64,000 nucleotides of DNA from Croceivirga thetidis (GCF_012272815.1 NZ_JAAWWL010000003.1:1-64000), one strand, 5' to 3'. Shown: positions 41,621-51,170, numbered from the stretch's first letter. The notes: a model not told the origin generated them from the sequence alone. Made by a program: numbers and translations.

Positions 41621-41652
41621 CAAAAATGGTGAATGCGACCTGTTTGCACAAA
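41621..41652 (-). promoter_or_regulatory. Candidate promoter for aminotransferase-murB
   Basis: On the minus strand TTTG (41649-41652), 20 bp, then CATTTTTG (41621-41628), one mismatch from TAnnTTTG. The predicted transcript starts about 10 nt before ATG 41605. Confidence 0.35.
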
Positions 41653-41740
41653 TAAGATGTGGCTTTTCAGCAATGTTAAATTTAGGTTACGAACCTATTA
41701 TTTTACTAACTTTAAAGAAGTCAATCAATTTTCTTTCAGA

Positions 41741-43093
41741 ATGATACGTCGTTTTCCTATACTTCTTTTTTGGCTGATTTTGAGTATTCAATTTTGTATT
41801 GGACAGCAATTTGTATTGCCAAAAGGACAAAAATTTGAGAAGGTACGTTTTGAGCTGATAAATAACCTCATGGTGGTGCCAGTTGAAATCAATGGCGCCA
41901 AACTCAAATTTGTTTTGGATACCGGGGTGAGCAACCCCATTCTATTTAACCTCACCGATCAAGATTCCGTTCAAATAAACCAAGTATCGGAGATAACCTT
42001 ACGTGGGTTAGGGGAAGGAGAACCCATTAAAGCATTAAAATCTGAGCATAACAGGGTACGTTTGGGCAATGCTACCAATTTGGACCAGCGCTTATTTGTT
42101 GTTTTGGACAAGGAAATCAATTTTTCCACCTCAATGGGGATGACTATTCATGGTATTATTGGTTACGAATTGTTCAAGAGTTTTGTTGTTGAGGTCAATT
42201 ATGCAAATGAGACTTTAAAGTTATTTCCTCCCAGCAGCTATGTTTATAAGACCAAGGGCAAGCAAGAAACGGTACCTATTTCCTTAGTGGATAAGAAGGC
42301 ATATGTGGTCGGCTCAATTGATACCGAGAAAAAAGACAATATTCCTGTTCGTCTTTTACTGGATACTGGCAGTAGTGACGCCCTCTGGTTATTTCATGAC
42401 ACGGAATTGGGGTTGGAAGTACCCGAAGATTATTATGAAGACTTTCTGGGGAAGGGTTTGAGCGGTAACATTTACGGTAAACGCTCCAAATTAAAAGGTT
42501 TTCGATTGGGTAGTTTTTCCTTATTCGATGCCAAAACAGCTTTTCCGTATAAAGAATCGTTTGGACTCTTAACTGAATTGGACGGGCGAAACGGAAGTAT
42601 TGGTGGCGAGATACTAAAACGTTTCAATTTTATAATTGATTATTCCAAACGACAATTAACGCTTCGAAAAAATTCATTGTTCAAAACTCCATTTCAGTAC
42701 AACTTCGCAGGTATCGATTTACAGCACAACGGCATGCGCTATATTTCAGAGCGAATTGCCGATTCCAATGGTTTTGTCACCCAAAAAGATAAGGGTGGAT
42801 TCGGTAACGTACAGATATTAATGCAAAATAGAACGCGACTTAGCCTTGTTCCTGAAATTGTGGTTTCAGCCATTCGGGCTGGTAGCCCTGCGGATAGGGC
42901 TGGTTTGCAAGAAGGCGATGTGATTTTGGCAGTAAACGGTAAAAGGGTCTACAATTATAAGCTGCAAGAGATTCTTCAAATGATCAATGAACACGACGGC
43001 AAACGGGTAAAACTCCTTATCGAGCGTTACAACAAAGACTTAGTTTATAGTTTTATTGTTGAAGATGTCTTTAAAACAAAAAAGCCCCGATAA
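41741..43093 (+). CDS. Secreted retropepsin-like aspartyl protease with PDZ domain
   Basis: A 450-residue protein with signal peptide to about residue 21 (MIRRFPILLFWLILSIQFCI). Two aspartyl-protease halves each carry a DTG motif: Asp60 in LDTGVSNPI and Asp208 in LDTGSSDAL. A C-terminal PDZ domain (about 350-445) has the AGSPADRAGLQEGDVIL pattern. The two DTG motifs in one chain suggest a pepsin-like pseudo-dimer in the periplasm or on the surface. ATG 41741 is chosen because the signal peptide begins there; an upstream in-frame ATG/TTG would bury it. It is divergent from the aminotransferase. Substrate unknown. Confidence 0.85.
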   Translation: MIRRFPILLFWLILSIQFCIGQQFVLPKGQKFEKVRFELINNLMVVPVEINGAKLKFVLDTGVSNPILFNLTDQDSVQINQVSEITLRGLGEGEPIKALKSEHNRVRLGNATNLDQRLFVVLDKEINFSTSMGMTIHGIIGYELFKSFVVEVNYANETLKLFPPSSYVYKTKGKQETVPISLVDKKAYVVGSIDTEKKDNIPVRLLLDTGSSDALWLFHDTELGLEVPEDYYEDFLGKGLSGNIYGKRSKLKGFRLGSFSLFDAKTAFPYKESFGLLTELDGRNGSIGGEILKRFNFIIDYSKRQLTLRKNSLFKTPFQYNFAGIDLQHNGMRYISERIADSNGFVTQKDKGGFGNVQILMQNRTRLSLVPEIVVSAIRAGSPADRAGLQEGDVILAVNGKRVYNYKLQEILQMINEHDGKRVKLLIERYNKDLVYSFIVEDVFKTKKPR

Positions 43094-43105
43094 ATCGAGG
43101 CTTTT
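43080..43105. terminator. Bidirectional terminator between protease and DUF1573 gene
   Basis: Stem AAAAGCCCCGA / TCGAGGCTTTT with one mismatch and loop TAAA, overlapping the protease stop. On the minus strand it is followed by a long T-rich run and serves the DUF1573 gene. Confidence 0.7.
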
Positions 43106-43126
43106 GCTAATTGTATTTTTTTCTCA

Positions 43127-43513
43127 TTAAGAGTCTTCCATTACAGTTCCCTTAATTTTCAAAACTTTTGTCGGCGCATCTGCCGCGTTTGAGGTTACTG
43201 TAATCGTTTTACGAATCGGACCAACCCTTTTGGTATCGTATTTAACCTGAATTTCTCCGGTCTCACCTGGTGCAATTGGTGCATCTGGCTTTTTGGGGAT
43301 GGTACAACCACAGCTAGACTTTACGTTGCTGATTACCAAAGGTGCGCTCCCTGTATTGGTAAATTCAAAAATTCGAACACCATCACTTCCTTTGGAAATG
43401 TTACCGTAATCAATGGTCTCTTCCTTAAATTCTATCTGTGCCGTTTGATCTTGAGCAGTTACTGCAAAAGAAAAAAGGCCAACAAATAATAAAAGTGCAA
43501 GTTTTTTCATCAT
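43127..43513 (-). CDS. Secreted DUF1573 protein
   Basis: A 128-residue protein with signal peptide MMKKLALLLFVGLFSFAVTA and one DUF1573 domain, an immunoglobulin-like fold. Typical motifs are FEFTNTGSAPLVISNVKSSC followed by GCTIP, and APGETGEIQVKYDT. The paired cysteines of SSCGC are conserved in the family. Such proteins are abundant in Bacteroidota envelopes; the function is unknown. Two adjacent ATG codons (43513, 43510) could start it. A near-perfect promoter lies upstream. Confidence 0.88.
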   Translation of the reverse strand: MMKKLALLLFVGLFSFAVTAQDQTAQIEFKEETIDYGNISKGSDGVRIFEFTNTGSAPLVISNVKSSCGCTIPKKPDAPIAPGETGEIQVKYDTKRVGPIRKTITVTSNAADAPTKVLKIKGTVMEDS

Positions 43514-43533
43514 TTTTCTGTTTAGTACAATTT

Positions 43534-43564
43534 CAAATTTAGACCTTGACGGCCTACCTCCAAA
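43534..43564 (-). promoter_or_regulatory. Promoter of the DUF1573 gene (full consensus match)
   Basis: On the minus strand TTTG (43561-43564), exactly 19 bp, then TAAATTTG (43534-43541): a complete match to the Bacteroidota -33/-7 consensus. The predicted start is 12-15 nt before the ATG. Confidence 0.7.
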
Positions 43565-43622
43565 ATTATTTTGTCTTGTAATAACGTTACTTATTTTTGT
43601 TTCGTATTAAATGAACTTGGCT

Positions 43623-43653
43623 TCTGGTCTTATGACACTAAAATTTAACTTTG
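43623..43653 (+). promoter_or_regulatory. Candidate valS promoter
   Basis: TCTG (43623-43626, one mismatch to TTTG), 19 bp, then TAACTTTG (43646-43653), a full -7 match. It lies about 50 bp before the valS ATG. Confidence 0.5.
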
Positions 43654-43703
43654 GTCACCATAATTTAACAAGCCAACACACCTAGACAAAAACTATACCA
43701 TTA

Positions 43704-46334
43704 ATGGAGATTCCATCCAAATATGACCCAAAAAACGTTGAAGAACGTTGGTACCAATACTGGGAAGAAAACGACTTTTTCACCTCAAAACCAGACGATA
43801 GGGAACCCTATACCATAGTAATCCCACCGCCAAACGTTACTGGGGTGTTGCATATGGGCCATATGTTGAACAATACAATTCAAGACGTATTGATTCGTAA
43901 GGCGCGTTTAGAGGGTAAAAATGCTTGTTGGGTGCCAGGTATGGACCATGCTTCCATAGCTACAGAGGCCAAGGTTGTTGCAAAATTGAAGGAAGAGGGC
44001 ATTTCAAAGGCCGATTTGACCCGAGACGAGTTCTTAAAGCATGCCTGGGACTGGACCGATGAATATGGTGGCGTTATTTTAAAACAATTGCGAAAACTGG
44101 GTGCTTCCTGTGACTGGAAACGCACCAAATTCACTATGGATGACGATATGTCAGCTTCGGTAATCAAAGTTTTCGTCGATTTATTCAATAAAGGACTGAT
44201 TTACAGGGGGCATCGTATGGTCAACTGGGACCCCGAGGCCAAAACCACACTTTCTGACGAAGAGGTTATTTATGAAGAACGGCAAGGACTTTTGTATTAT
44301 TTGGCCTACCAGATTGAAGGTTCTGATGAAAAGGTAACCATAGCAACCACAAGACCTGAAACCATTTTGGGTGATACTGCTATTTGTATCAACCCCAATG
44401 ACGAAAGATACGGTCATCTTAAGGGGAAAAAAGCCATTGTACCAATATGCGGACGGGTTATTCCAATTATAGAAGATGAATATGTTGATATCGAATTCGG
44501 TACCGGTTGTTTAAAGGTGACCCCGGCCCATGACGAAAATGACAAAAACCTTGGGGAAAAGCATAATCTTGAAATAGTTGACATCTTTAACGAAGATGCC
44601 ACTTTAAATTCCTACGGATTGCATTACCAAGGCAAGGACCGCTTTGTTGTACGCAAAGAAATTTCAAAAGAGCTTGAAGAAAAGGGCTTTATGGTAAAAA
44701 CGGAACAGCACACCAATAAAGTGGGCACTTCTGAGCGCACAAAGGCCGTTATTGAACCTCGACTTTCCGACCAATGGTTTTTGAAAATGGAAGGTCTGGC
44801 AAAACCAGCCTTAGAGGCGGTTATGGAAACGGGTGAGGTAAAGCTTTTTCCAGAAAAGTTTAAAAGCACCTACCGTCATTGGGTGGAAAACATTCGAGAT
44901 TGGAACATCTCTCGCCAATTGTGGTGGGGCCAACAGATTCCGGCCTATTACTACGGTGATGGACAAGACGATTTTGTCGTGGCAGATTCGTTAGAGCGAG
45001 CGCTGGAAATCGCAAAATCCAAATCGCAAAATCCAAATCTAAAGGAAGAAGATCTTACACAAGATTCTGATGTACTCGACACATGGTTCTCTTCATGGTT
45101 ATGGCCTATCAGTGTTTTTGGTGGAATATTAGATCCTGACAACGAAGAAGTAAACTATTACTATCCTACCAATGACTTGGTAACCGGACCCGACATCCTG
45201 TTTTTCTGGGTGGCGCGAATGATTGTCGCTGGTTACGAGTTTAGAGGGGAGCGGCCCTACGAGAACGTTTATTTAACCGGACTGGTTCGCGATAAACAAC
45301 GTCGAAAAATGTCGAAATCGCTTGGTAATTCTCCTGATGCCTTAAAATTAATTGAGGAGTTTGGTGCAGATGGGGTTCGTGTGGGATTGCTATTGAGTTC
45401 GGCTGCGGGTAACGATTTGCTTTTTGATGAAGCCTTATGCCAACAGGGCAAAAACTTTGCTAACAAGATTTGGAATGCCTTTCGATTGGTCAAAGGGTGG
45501 GAAGTTGCTGATTTAGAACAACCCCAAGCTTCAAAAATTGGTATTGATTGGTACAAGGCTCGGTTCAATCAAGTGTTGGCTGAGGTTGAAGACCATTTTA
45601 GCAAGTATCGCATATCTGACGCGTTGATGGCGATGTACAAATTGATTTGGGATGATTTCTGTTCCTGGCTACTCGAAATCGTAAAACCTGCGTATCAAAA
45701 ACCTATTGACAGAAAATCATTGGAGTCGGTAATTGAACTTTTTGAGCAAAACCTAAAGTTGTTACATCCGTTTATGCCTTTTCTTACCGAAGAGGTATGG
45801 CAGCATATCGCTGAACGTAAGGTGGAAAATGCCCTTTGCATTGCCGATTGGCCAAAATCCGGACCGGCCGATAAAAAATTGATTGCCGAATTTGATTTTG
45901 CCGCTGAGGTGATTTCGGGTATACGAACCATTCGTAAAGAGAAAAATATTCCCAATAAGGATGAATTGCAATTACTGGAACTAAGTACGGAACATACCGT
46001 TTCTAGTATGGATGCCATTATAAAAAAGCTGGGTAATATTTCAGAGATTGAAACAGCCAAAGAAAATGTCGATGGTGCCTTGAGTTTTCGCGTGAAGAGT
46101 AATGAATATTTTATTCCAATTTCTGGGGCTATCGATGTTGAAGCTGAAAAGGCCAAAATCAACCAAGAGTTGGACTATACCAAAGGGTTTTTACAATCGG
46201 TACAGAAGAAGCTTTCGAACGAACGCTTTGTAAACAACGCTCCGGCGCAAGTAGTGGAAATCGAACGAAAAAAAGCTGCTGACGCTGAGGCAAAGATTGA
46301 GACTTTAGAGAAAAGCTTGGCTTCTTTAAGTTGA
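43704..46334 (+). CDS. valS: Valyl-tRNA synthetase
   Basis: An 876-residue class I aminoacyl-tRNA synthetase charging tRNA-Val. The HIGH-type motif HMGH is at 50-53 ([13 protein letters not shown]) and KMSKS at 535-539. The editing domain lies between, with [16 protein letters not shown]. The anticodon-binding domain (about 610-760) and a C-terminal coiled-coil arm (about 810-876, [14 protein letters not shown]) follow. The length is normal. A 14-bp tandem duplication at 45009-45036 adds residues in a loop after the HMGH-containing core. Confidence 0.97.
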   Translation: MEIPSKYDPKNVEERWYQYWEENDFFTSKPDDREPYTIVIPPPNVTGVLHMGHMLNNTIQDVLIRKARLEGKNACWVPGMDHASIATEAKVVAKLKEEGISKADLTRDEFLKHAWDWTDEYGGVILKQLRKLGASCDWKRTKFTMDDDMSASVIKVFVDLFNKGLIYRGHRMVNWDPEAKTTLSDEEVIYEERQGLLYYLAYQIEGSDEKVTIATTRPETILGDTAICINPNDERYGHLKGKKAIVPICGRVIPIIEDEYVDIEFGTGCLKVTPAHDENDKNLGEKHNLEIVDIFNEDATLNSYGLHYQGKDRFVVRKEISKELEEKGFMVKTEQHTNKVGTSERTKAVIEPRLSDQWFLKMEGLAKPALEAVMETGEVKLFPEKFKSTYRHWVENIRDWNISRQLWWGQQIPAYYYGDGQDDFVVADSLERALEIAKSKSQNPNLKEEDLTQDSDVLDTWFSSWLWPISVFGGILDPDNEEVNYYYPTNDLVTGPDILFFWVARMIVAGYEFRGERPYENVYLTGLVRDKQRRKMSKSLGNSPDALKLIEEFGADGVRVGLLLSSAAGNDLLFDEALCQQGKNFANKIWNAFRLVKGWEVADLEQPQASKIGIDWYKARFNQVLAEVEDHFSKYRISDALMAMYKLIWDDFCSWLLEIVKPAYQKPIDRKSLESVIELFEQNLKLLHPFMPFLTEEVWQHIAERKVENALCIADWPKSGPADKKLIAEFDFAAEVISGIRTIRKEKNIPNKDELQLLELSTEHTVSSMDAIIKKLGNISEIETAKENVDGALSFRVKSNEYFIPISGAIDVEAEKAKINQELDYTKGFLQSVQKKLSNERFVNNAPAQVVEIERKKAADAEAKIETLEKSLASLS
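45009..45036 (+). repeat. 14-bp perfect tandem duplication inside valS
   Basis: ATCGCAAAATCCAA occurs twice in tandem. Because 14 is not a multiple of three, the two copies are read in different frames (IAKSK, then SQNPN). The region is a variable insertion of the synthetase. Confidence 0.8.
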
Positions 46335-46411
46335 TTTGGGTTAACAGCGTGTTAAGTATTGCTTCTTAAAGTAGGGATTTAGCAATATTGAGGTGTTCTA
46401 CCATTAAAACG

Positions 46412-46834
46412 ATGGGAAAATTTATTACAAAGACGGCGATTCATGCCATTGCGATAAGTGTTTGCATTTTACTTCAAAGCTGTGACCCAGTGGGTGATTT
46501 AGATGTTACGATTGAAAACGCTTCAAGCCAAAACCTTCAAATACAATGGTATTCCAATTTAGAGGAGTATAGTTATTCTAAAACCATCGAACAGGGCAGT
46601 TCGCAACTCATTGAAGAACAAGGTATTTCTGATATTGGAGGCTTACCAACTGAACCCTATTATAAGGTTTTCGATTCAGTTTCGGTGTTTACAATTCAAA
46701 ATCAACTTTTAAAGACTTGGAAACCAAATACCCCTTCTAAAAATATATTCAATACATCAAGCGATTGGGAGCTCCGAACTACCGGTAAATGGGAAGCAAA
46801 AGCCAAATTTGTTATCGAAGAGTCTGATTTATAG
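46412..46834 (+). CDS. Small lipoprotein of unknown function
   Basis: A 140-residue protein with a lipoprotein signal: MGKFITKTAIHAIAISVCIL followed by LQSC, so the lipidated Cys is near residue 24. The mature part looks beta-rich (VTIENASSQNLQIQWYSN). No family recognised. ATG 46412 is preferred to an upstream in-frame TTG since the signal peptide starts here. It lies between valS and the LytS operon and seems to be transcribed alone. Confidence 0.65.
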   Translation: MGKFITKTAIHAIAISVCILLQSCDPVGDLDVTIENASSQNLQIQWYSNLEEYSYSKTIEQGSSQLIEEQGISDIGGLPTEPYYKVFDSVSVFTIQNQLLKTWKPNTPSKNIFNTSSDWELRTTGKWEAKAKFVIEESDL

Positions 46835-46923
46835 CTAACGTCTACTAGGCCTTGAGAGTTCTTGCTTGGTTAATTGTTCTTATGTTGTTCGTCAAATAAA
46901 AACTGTCGTTGGCAAGAACCATT

Positions 46924-46954
46924 TTTGAAAGCTACTCCTTTAACTATAGTTTTG
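46924..46954 (+). promoter_or_regulatory. Promoter of the LytS/LytTR operon (full consensus match)
   Basis: TTTG (46924-46927), exactly 19 bp, then TAGTTTTG (46947-46954). The predicted start is about 17 nt before the TTG start codon of the kinase gene, which supports that unusual start. Confidence 0.7.
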
Positions 46955-46977
46955 ATTTTGAATAATTTGGAGAACCC

Positions 46978-47976
46978 TTGGTCAAGAAAAGAGAAGTTTT
47001 ATTTCAGCTAGTGTTCCATGCTTTGGTGCTGACATTTTTTGTGTACAATTGGTATGCACAAGAATTTCGACCTGACCGCATTTGGTTCTTTATCATGTAT
47101 GCGTTGGCGTCCTTTTTTGTGAGTTACTACATGATGCCCAAGTTTTTCTACACCAAAAAATATTATGTATTTGCAGGACTCCTCGTTGTGCTCATTGGCA
47201 TTCTCATAGGGTTGGAAGAACTTGTTTTAGAACCAGCACTATTCCCCGATTCCAGTCGAGCGAAAAGATTTCCAGGTATTTTACCCAGTCTTGCCGGAGT
47301 ATTGCCGGTAATGGCCGTTTTGACTGGAGGTAAATTTGCTTGGGATTCCTTTCAAAAACAACTCGAAATAGACGATTTACAATCGGTTATTCAAGAAAGT
47401 GAGCTTCAGTTTTTGCGCTCGCAGGTAAATCCACATTTTTTGTTCAATAACCTAAACAACCTCTATTCGTATGCCTTGGAGGGTTCTACCAAGACCCCTG
47501 AGATTATATTGGAGCTTAGTGGTGTCTTACGCTACATGCTTTATGAATGCAAAGAAGAACTGGTACCCTTGGATAAAGAATTGGAACAACTCGGCAATTT
47601 TATCCGCTTGTATAAACTGCAAATAGAAGAACGTGGCAATGTTGATTTTCACACCAAAGCCATTGGGCGGGGGTATAAAATAGCCCCCTTGATTCTTATT
47701 GTTTTTATTGAAAATGCATTTAAGCACAGCCAGTCAGGACAATCATCGGATATTGAAATTTCCATTAACTTAGAAATGGAAGGGAACACCTTAAAGTTTC
47801 AATGCCGTAACAACTTTGAAAAAAATGAGGGCTTGGATACCGTGGCCAAAGGCATTGGCCTGGCTAATGTTAGAAAACGATTGGCACTCCTTTACCCAAA
47901 GAAGCATAAATTGGATATTAACGAGGAAACCGGTTCTTACGAAGTGAATTTAAGCCTTGAATTACAAAAAGCATGA
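46978..47976 (+). CDS. LytS/YehU-type sensor histidine kinase
   Basis: A 332-residue membrane kinase. Four likely membrane helices lie in residues 8-118, then a linker and the His_kinase domain with His153 in SQVNPHFLFNNLNN. An ATPase domain follows, with PLILIVFIENAFKHS and GIGLANVRKRLALLY. The start is TTG 46978: an in-frame stop lies five codons upstream, no ATG precedes the membrane region, and GGAG sits 7-8 nt before it. It overlaps the LytTR regulator gene by 4 bp (ATGA), so they form a two-component pair. No periplasmic sensor domain is seen; the membrane bundle itself may sense. Confidence 0.9.
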   Translation: MVKKREVLFQLVFHALVLTFFVYNWYAQEFRPDRIWFFIMYALASFFVSYYMMPKFFYTKKYYVFAGLLVVLIGILIGLEELVLEPALFPDSSRAKRFPGILPSLAGVLPVMAVLTGGKFAWDSFQKQLEIDDLQSVIQESELQFLRSQVNPHFLFNNLNNLYSYALEGSTKTPEIILELSGVLRYMLYECKEELVPLDKELEQLGNFIRLYKLQIEERGNVDFHTKAIGRGYKIAPLILIVFIENAFKHSQSGQSSDIEISINLEMEGNTLKFQCRNNFEKNEGLDTVAKGIGLANVRKRLALLYPKKHKLDINEETGSYEVNLSLELQKA

Positions 47977-48659
47977 GCATCAAATGTATCGTTGTTGAAG
48001 ACCAACCCCCAGCCCAGCGCATTCTTCGAAAGTTTATAGAAGACGCTGGTAGCTTGGAGTTAAAAGGGGTCTTCTCTGACGGCTTATCGGCTATGGAGTT
48101 TTTAAAGACCGAGCAGGTAGACCTGATGTTTTTGGATATTCACTTGCCGAAAATAAGCGGCATTGAGTTTTTGAAAAGCCTCAAGAATCGCCCCTATGTT
48201 ATTTTGACGACCGCATTTTCAGAATATGCCTTGGAGGGCTACGACCTCGATGTTATCGATTATTTGCTGAAACCCTTTTCGTTCCAACGTTTTTTACAGG
48301 CCATAAACAAAGTTCCAGCGCTAGGGGGCAATGAAGCTCAAGCTGATACGAAAGAGTTGTATGTCAAATCGGGTCATGAATTTATTAAGGTGAATATTGA
48401 AGACATCATATCTATCAATTCAGATTCTGACTATACCGAAATACAATTGGGTGATAAGAAGGTCCTTTCCAACGAATCCTTAAAGCATTGGTTAGCGGTG
48501 CTTGATTCTAAAAAGTTCATTCAATTGCACAAATCGTACATCATCAACACCTCTAAAATTGCTAGGGTATCGGGCAATCAGGTCTTTATGGAGCTTGAGG
48601 TGGTGGTACCCATTGGCCGTGCCTATAAAGAGCAATTTATGAATCGCCTCACTTCGTGA
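47973..48659 (+). CDS. LytTR-family response regulator
   Basis: A 228-residue regulator. The receiver domain has IVVEDQPPAQRIL, phospho-acceptor Asp55 in LMFLDIHLP, and the Lys in LLKPFSFQRF. The LytTR DNA-binding domain (about 125-225) shows DIISINSDSDYTEI and QLHKSYIINTSKI. It is co-translated with the kinase upstream. The stop overlaps a GTG, which may couple the downstream hydrolase. Confidence 0.93.
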   Translation: MSIKCIVVEDQPPAQRILRKFIEDAGSLELKGVFSDGLSAMEFLKTEQVDLMFLDIHLPKISGIEFLKSLKNRPYVILTTAFSEYALEGYDLDVIDYLLKPFSFQRFLQAINKVPALGGNEAQADTKELYVKSGHEFIKVNIEDIISINSDSDYTEIQLGDKKVLSNESLKHWLAVLDSKKFIQLHKSYIINTSKIARVSGNQVFMELEVVVPIGRAYKEQFMNRLTS

Positions 48660-48697
48660 AGGCAAGATTCTTTATTTTTAAGCAAATACTAGTCAGA

Positions 48698-49552
48698 ATG
48701 AAAAAAATATTGACCCTACTTGGGTTGGCAACCGTCTTTTTATGCCAAGGCCAACGCGATTTTAGTAAAGTAGAAATCACTTCAGAACAATTAGCTGAAA
48801 ATATTCATGTGCTCTTTGGTTCTGGGGGTAACATAGGTTTGGCCATTGGGGATAAGGAGGCCTATATCATCGATGACCAATTTGGGCCCTTGACCGAAAA
48901 AATTGTCGCCCACGTAAAGACCCTGACCGATAAACCCATAGCTTTTGTGTTGAACACGCACCATCATGGCGACCATACCGGCGGCAATGAAAATTTTGGC
49001 AATGCCGGCGCTCTAATTATTGCCCATGAAAATGTGCGAAAGCGGTTGGTAGAAGCTGAAAAACCAAAAGCCTCTTACCCGGTCATCACCTTTAACGATA
49101 AAATGCAATTGTATTTGGGCAATGGCAATAGTTTGCATGCCATGTACGTTAACCCGGCCCATACCGACGGTGATACCTACTATTATTTTCCAGAAGAAAA
49201 TGTGATTCATATGGGCGATAACTTTTTTGCGGGTCGATACCCGTATCTTGATTTAAAATCAGGAGGTGATATCGATGGTTTGATTGCCAATGTCTCCATG
49301 ACCTTAGGGTTGATTGATGACCGTACCAAAATTATACCAGGGCATGGGCCAGTGGCTACCAAAGAAGACTTACGGGCCTATTACGATTTATTAGTGATAT
49401 TGCGGGATAGGGTTACTGAAGCCCGAAGTGAAGGTAAAACCCTTGACGAAACCCAAAAAATGGGGCTCTCAAAAGAATGGGACCTTACCCATGGCACTGG
49501 CTTTATCAACCCCTTACGCATCGTAGAGTTTATTTATAAATCTGCGGATTAG
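48698..49552 (+). CDS. Secreted metallo-beta-lactamase-fold hydrolase
   Basis: A 284-residue protein with signal peptide MKKILTLLGLATVFLCQGQ. The zinc motif HHHGDH is at 88-93 (NTHHHGDHTGG). Further ligands lie in NPAHTDGDTYYYF and IIPGHGPV. The start is taken at ATG 48698; a GTG at 48656 overlaps the regulator stop but would put 14 residues before the signal peptide. The broad family includes beta-lactamases and other hydrolases, and nothing here proves antibiotic hydrolysis. Position after a LytS/LytTR pair suggests expression in the same operon. Confidence 0.85.
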   Translation: MKKILTLLGLATVFLCQGQRDFSKVEITSEQLAENIHVLFGSGGNIGLAIGDKEAYIIDDQFGPLTEKIVAHVKTLTDKPIAFVLNTHHHGDHTGGNENFGNAGALIIAHENVRKRLVEAEKPKASYPVITFNDKMQLYLGNGNSLHAMYVNPAHTDGDTYYYFPEENVIHMGDNFFAGRYPYLDLKSGGDIDGLIANVSMTLGLIDDRTKIIPGHGPVATKEDLRAYYDLLVILRDRVTEARSEGKTLDETQKMGLSKEWDLTHGTGFINPLRIVEFIYKSAD

Positions 49553-49674
49553 CAGAATACAATACGAACCGATAAGGCTTTTTGGTCGTTTGTAGATGTT
49601 TGTAAACGTTTTAATCGAATCTAAGTGGTAAGTTCCTTTAAATCAACATACTTTATATACTTGAGAAATTTCGT

Positions 49675-49694
49675 GCGAGTTGTATTTATTAATG
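49675..49694 (+). repeat. Possible right-end remnant of a cassette-type intergenic element
   Basis: GCGAGTTGTATTTATTAATG resembles the right ends of the elements at 50541-50561 and 51299-51312 (core GTTGTA, then TTATT or TAATT). It precedes the first small orphan gene. The match is partial. Confidence 0.3.
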
Positions 49695-49729
49695 TGATGG
49701 CGAGCATTTAAGAAAACAAAATTTGAAAA

Positions 49730-50419
49730 TTGGAACAGATTAGGCCATTTAGTGATAATAGACTTGATGGTCATTGTATTTACTGTTTCAATGAACCAGA
49801 AACAAGGGAACATGTCCCTTCCAAAGTTTTATTGGATAAACCTTATCCTGAGAACCTTCCCATAGTCGAAGCTTGTAAAAAATGTAATCAAGGATTCTCA
49901 TTAGATGAAGAGTATTTAGCTTGTCTACTTGAATGTGTTATTTGTGGAACTACTGTCCCTGAATTGATTCAAAAAGAGAAGATTGGAAAAATTCTGAAAA
50001 GAAAACCCAAACTTCGGGAAAGGCTTGAAAAATCTAGGAAAACAATAGACGGAGAAACACACTTTCAAAGCGAGATGGAAAGAATAGAACGTGTTATTAA
50101 AAAACTAGCTCAAGGACACGCAAAGTTTGAAAATAGTGAAACTCAATTTGAAGAACCTTATAGAGTATGGTTTCAACCAATTAATTTATTAACTGAAGAG
50201 GAGATTGATGATTTTTTTGCGAATGAAGAACTGACACTATTTCCAGAAATAGGAAGTAGAGCGTTCCAAAGAACAATGGTTGATGAAATGGGAATTCCCA
50301 GAGCTTATTGGAAAGAAGTTCAAGAGAAAAATTATTCATATTCGATTGCTCATGTTCCGAGTGGATTAAGGGTAAGGATTTTAATTAGGAATTACCTCGT
50401 TGGTGAAGTGATTTGGTAA
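49730..50419 (+). CDS. HNH-like zinc-binding protein
   Basis: A 229-residue protein. Cys16 and Cys19 (CIYC), His28 in TREHVPSK, and Cys49 and Cys52 in ACKKCN form the layout of an HNH-type ββα-metal nuclease domain, with REHVPSK as the likely active-site strand. Residues about 80-130 are highly charged and probably helical. The start is TTG 49730: an in-frame stop is two codons upstream and later ATGs would remove the zinc site. Nuclease activity is inferred and no immunity or restriction partner is adjacent. It is the first small orphan gene of an AT-rich cassette-like stretch. Confidence 0.6.
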   Translation: MEQIRPFSDNRLDGHCIYCFNEPETREHVPSKVLLDKPYPENLPIVEACKKCNQGFSLDEEYLACLLECVICGTTVPELIQKEKIGKILKRKPKLRERLEKSRKTIDGETHFQSEMERIERVIKKLAQGHAKFENSETQFEEPYRVWFQPINLLTEEEIDDFFANEELTLFPEIGSRAFQRTMVDEMGIPRAYWKEVQEKNYSYSIAHVPSGLRVRILIRNYLVGEVIW

Positions 50420-50426
50420 TAAAAGC

Positions 50427-50561
50427 GACTTGCAAACAAGGTGTATAAGTGATAGTGGTTTAAGTGATAAAAATAAACATAGAACAAAAGTCTTTGAAAA
50501 ACCGAAAGGTTTATGAGCAGAAATCCGCTACTACTCATACATTATACCGTTGTAAGTAATT
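50427..50561 (+). repeat. Structured cassette-type intergenic element 1
   Basis: Left end ACTTGCAAACAAGGTGTATAA (50428-50448, contains GCAA and GGTGTATAA) and right end TTATACCGTTGTAAGT (50542-50557) are imperfect inverted copies. Inside, GATAGTGG opposes CCGCTACTACTC, and a stem AAACC-GAAA-GGTTT (50499-50512) closes the fold. The whole element would make one long hairpin, as attC sites or REP-type elements do. Confidence 0.55.
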
Positions 50562-50642
50562 GAAAATGAATCAACATTTGTAACAATTCATTATTTTTTG
50601 ACACCTATAATTATCTAGAAAAATGTATTCTTAATCATAAAT

Positions 50643-51167
50643 ATGATGGAAATTATTGGACTTTTAATTGGTATCCCATTAGGGATTTTAACTTCTCTAT
50701 TAGCTTGGTGGATATTAACTCACAAAATTGTTCCAAAAGTATCATTTGGAAAATTCATTAGCAAGGTTGCAATCCCCAATTCTGAGAAATACAAATATCG
50801 GATAGGAATTAAAAATAGTGGTAAAAGAGATATGTTAGACGTTGATATTATTTTAGAACTTGTAGTAAAGGGATTTGATAAAGCTGTTCCTTCGAATACA
50901 TCTTACATTAAGTTAAATTTAAACAAACCTAAACTTCCTAAACTTAAAAAAAATGGTCGCTGGGCCTTATCAATTAATTTAAACAAATTGCCTGATTCTT
51001 TGAATGGTTATAGCCTTGAACAGTTATTAAGTTTAAAAAGTGCCCGATTAAGAGTTTTAGTATTTGGTTATGATGGATATAGTGGGGCGAGAAAAGTATT
51101 TGAGTCCAAAGATTTTAAATTAAAAGATATTAAAGAACAATTATTTGAGATAAAAGATTTTGAGTGA
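50643..51167 (+). CDS. Membrane-anchored protein of unknown function
   Basis: A 174-residue protein with one N-terminal membrane helix (about 4-26, IIGLLIGIPLGILTSLLAWW) and a soluble, beta-rich remainder with YRIGIKNSGKRDMLDVDII, resembling an immunoglobulin-like or DUF11-type strand pattern. No family recognised. Two tandem ATG codons can start it. AT-rich codon use and flanking cassette-type elements on both sides suggest it is a mobile or cassette-borne gene. Confidence 0.55.
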   Translation: MMEIIGLLIGIPLGILTSLLAWWILTHKIVPKVSFGKFISKVAIPNSEKYKYRIGIKNSGKRDMLDVDIILELVVKGFDKAVPSNTSYIKLNLNKPKLPKLKKNGRWALSINLNKLPDSLNGYSLEQLLSLKSARLRVLVFGYDGYSGARKVFESKDFKLKDIKEQLFEIKDFE

Positions 51168-51170
51168 AAC

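Noticed and set aside
43880-46162. Several minus-strand frames inside valS
   Set aside because: They lie opposite a highly conserved gene and show no recognisable protein features.
48698-49552. Antibiotic-resistance beta-lactamase
   Set aside because: Only the general metallo-beta-lactamase fold and zinc motif are seen; many relatives are unrelated hydrolases.
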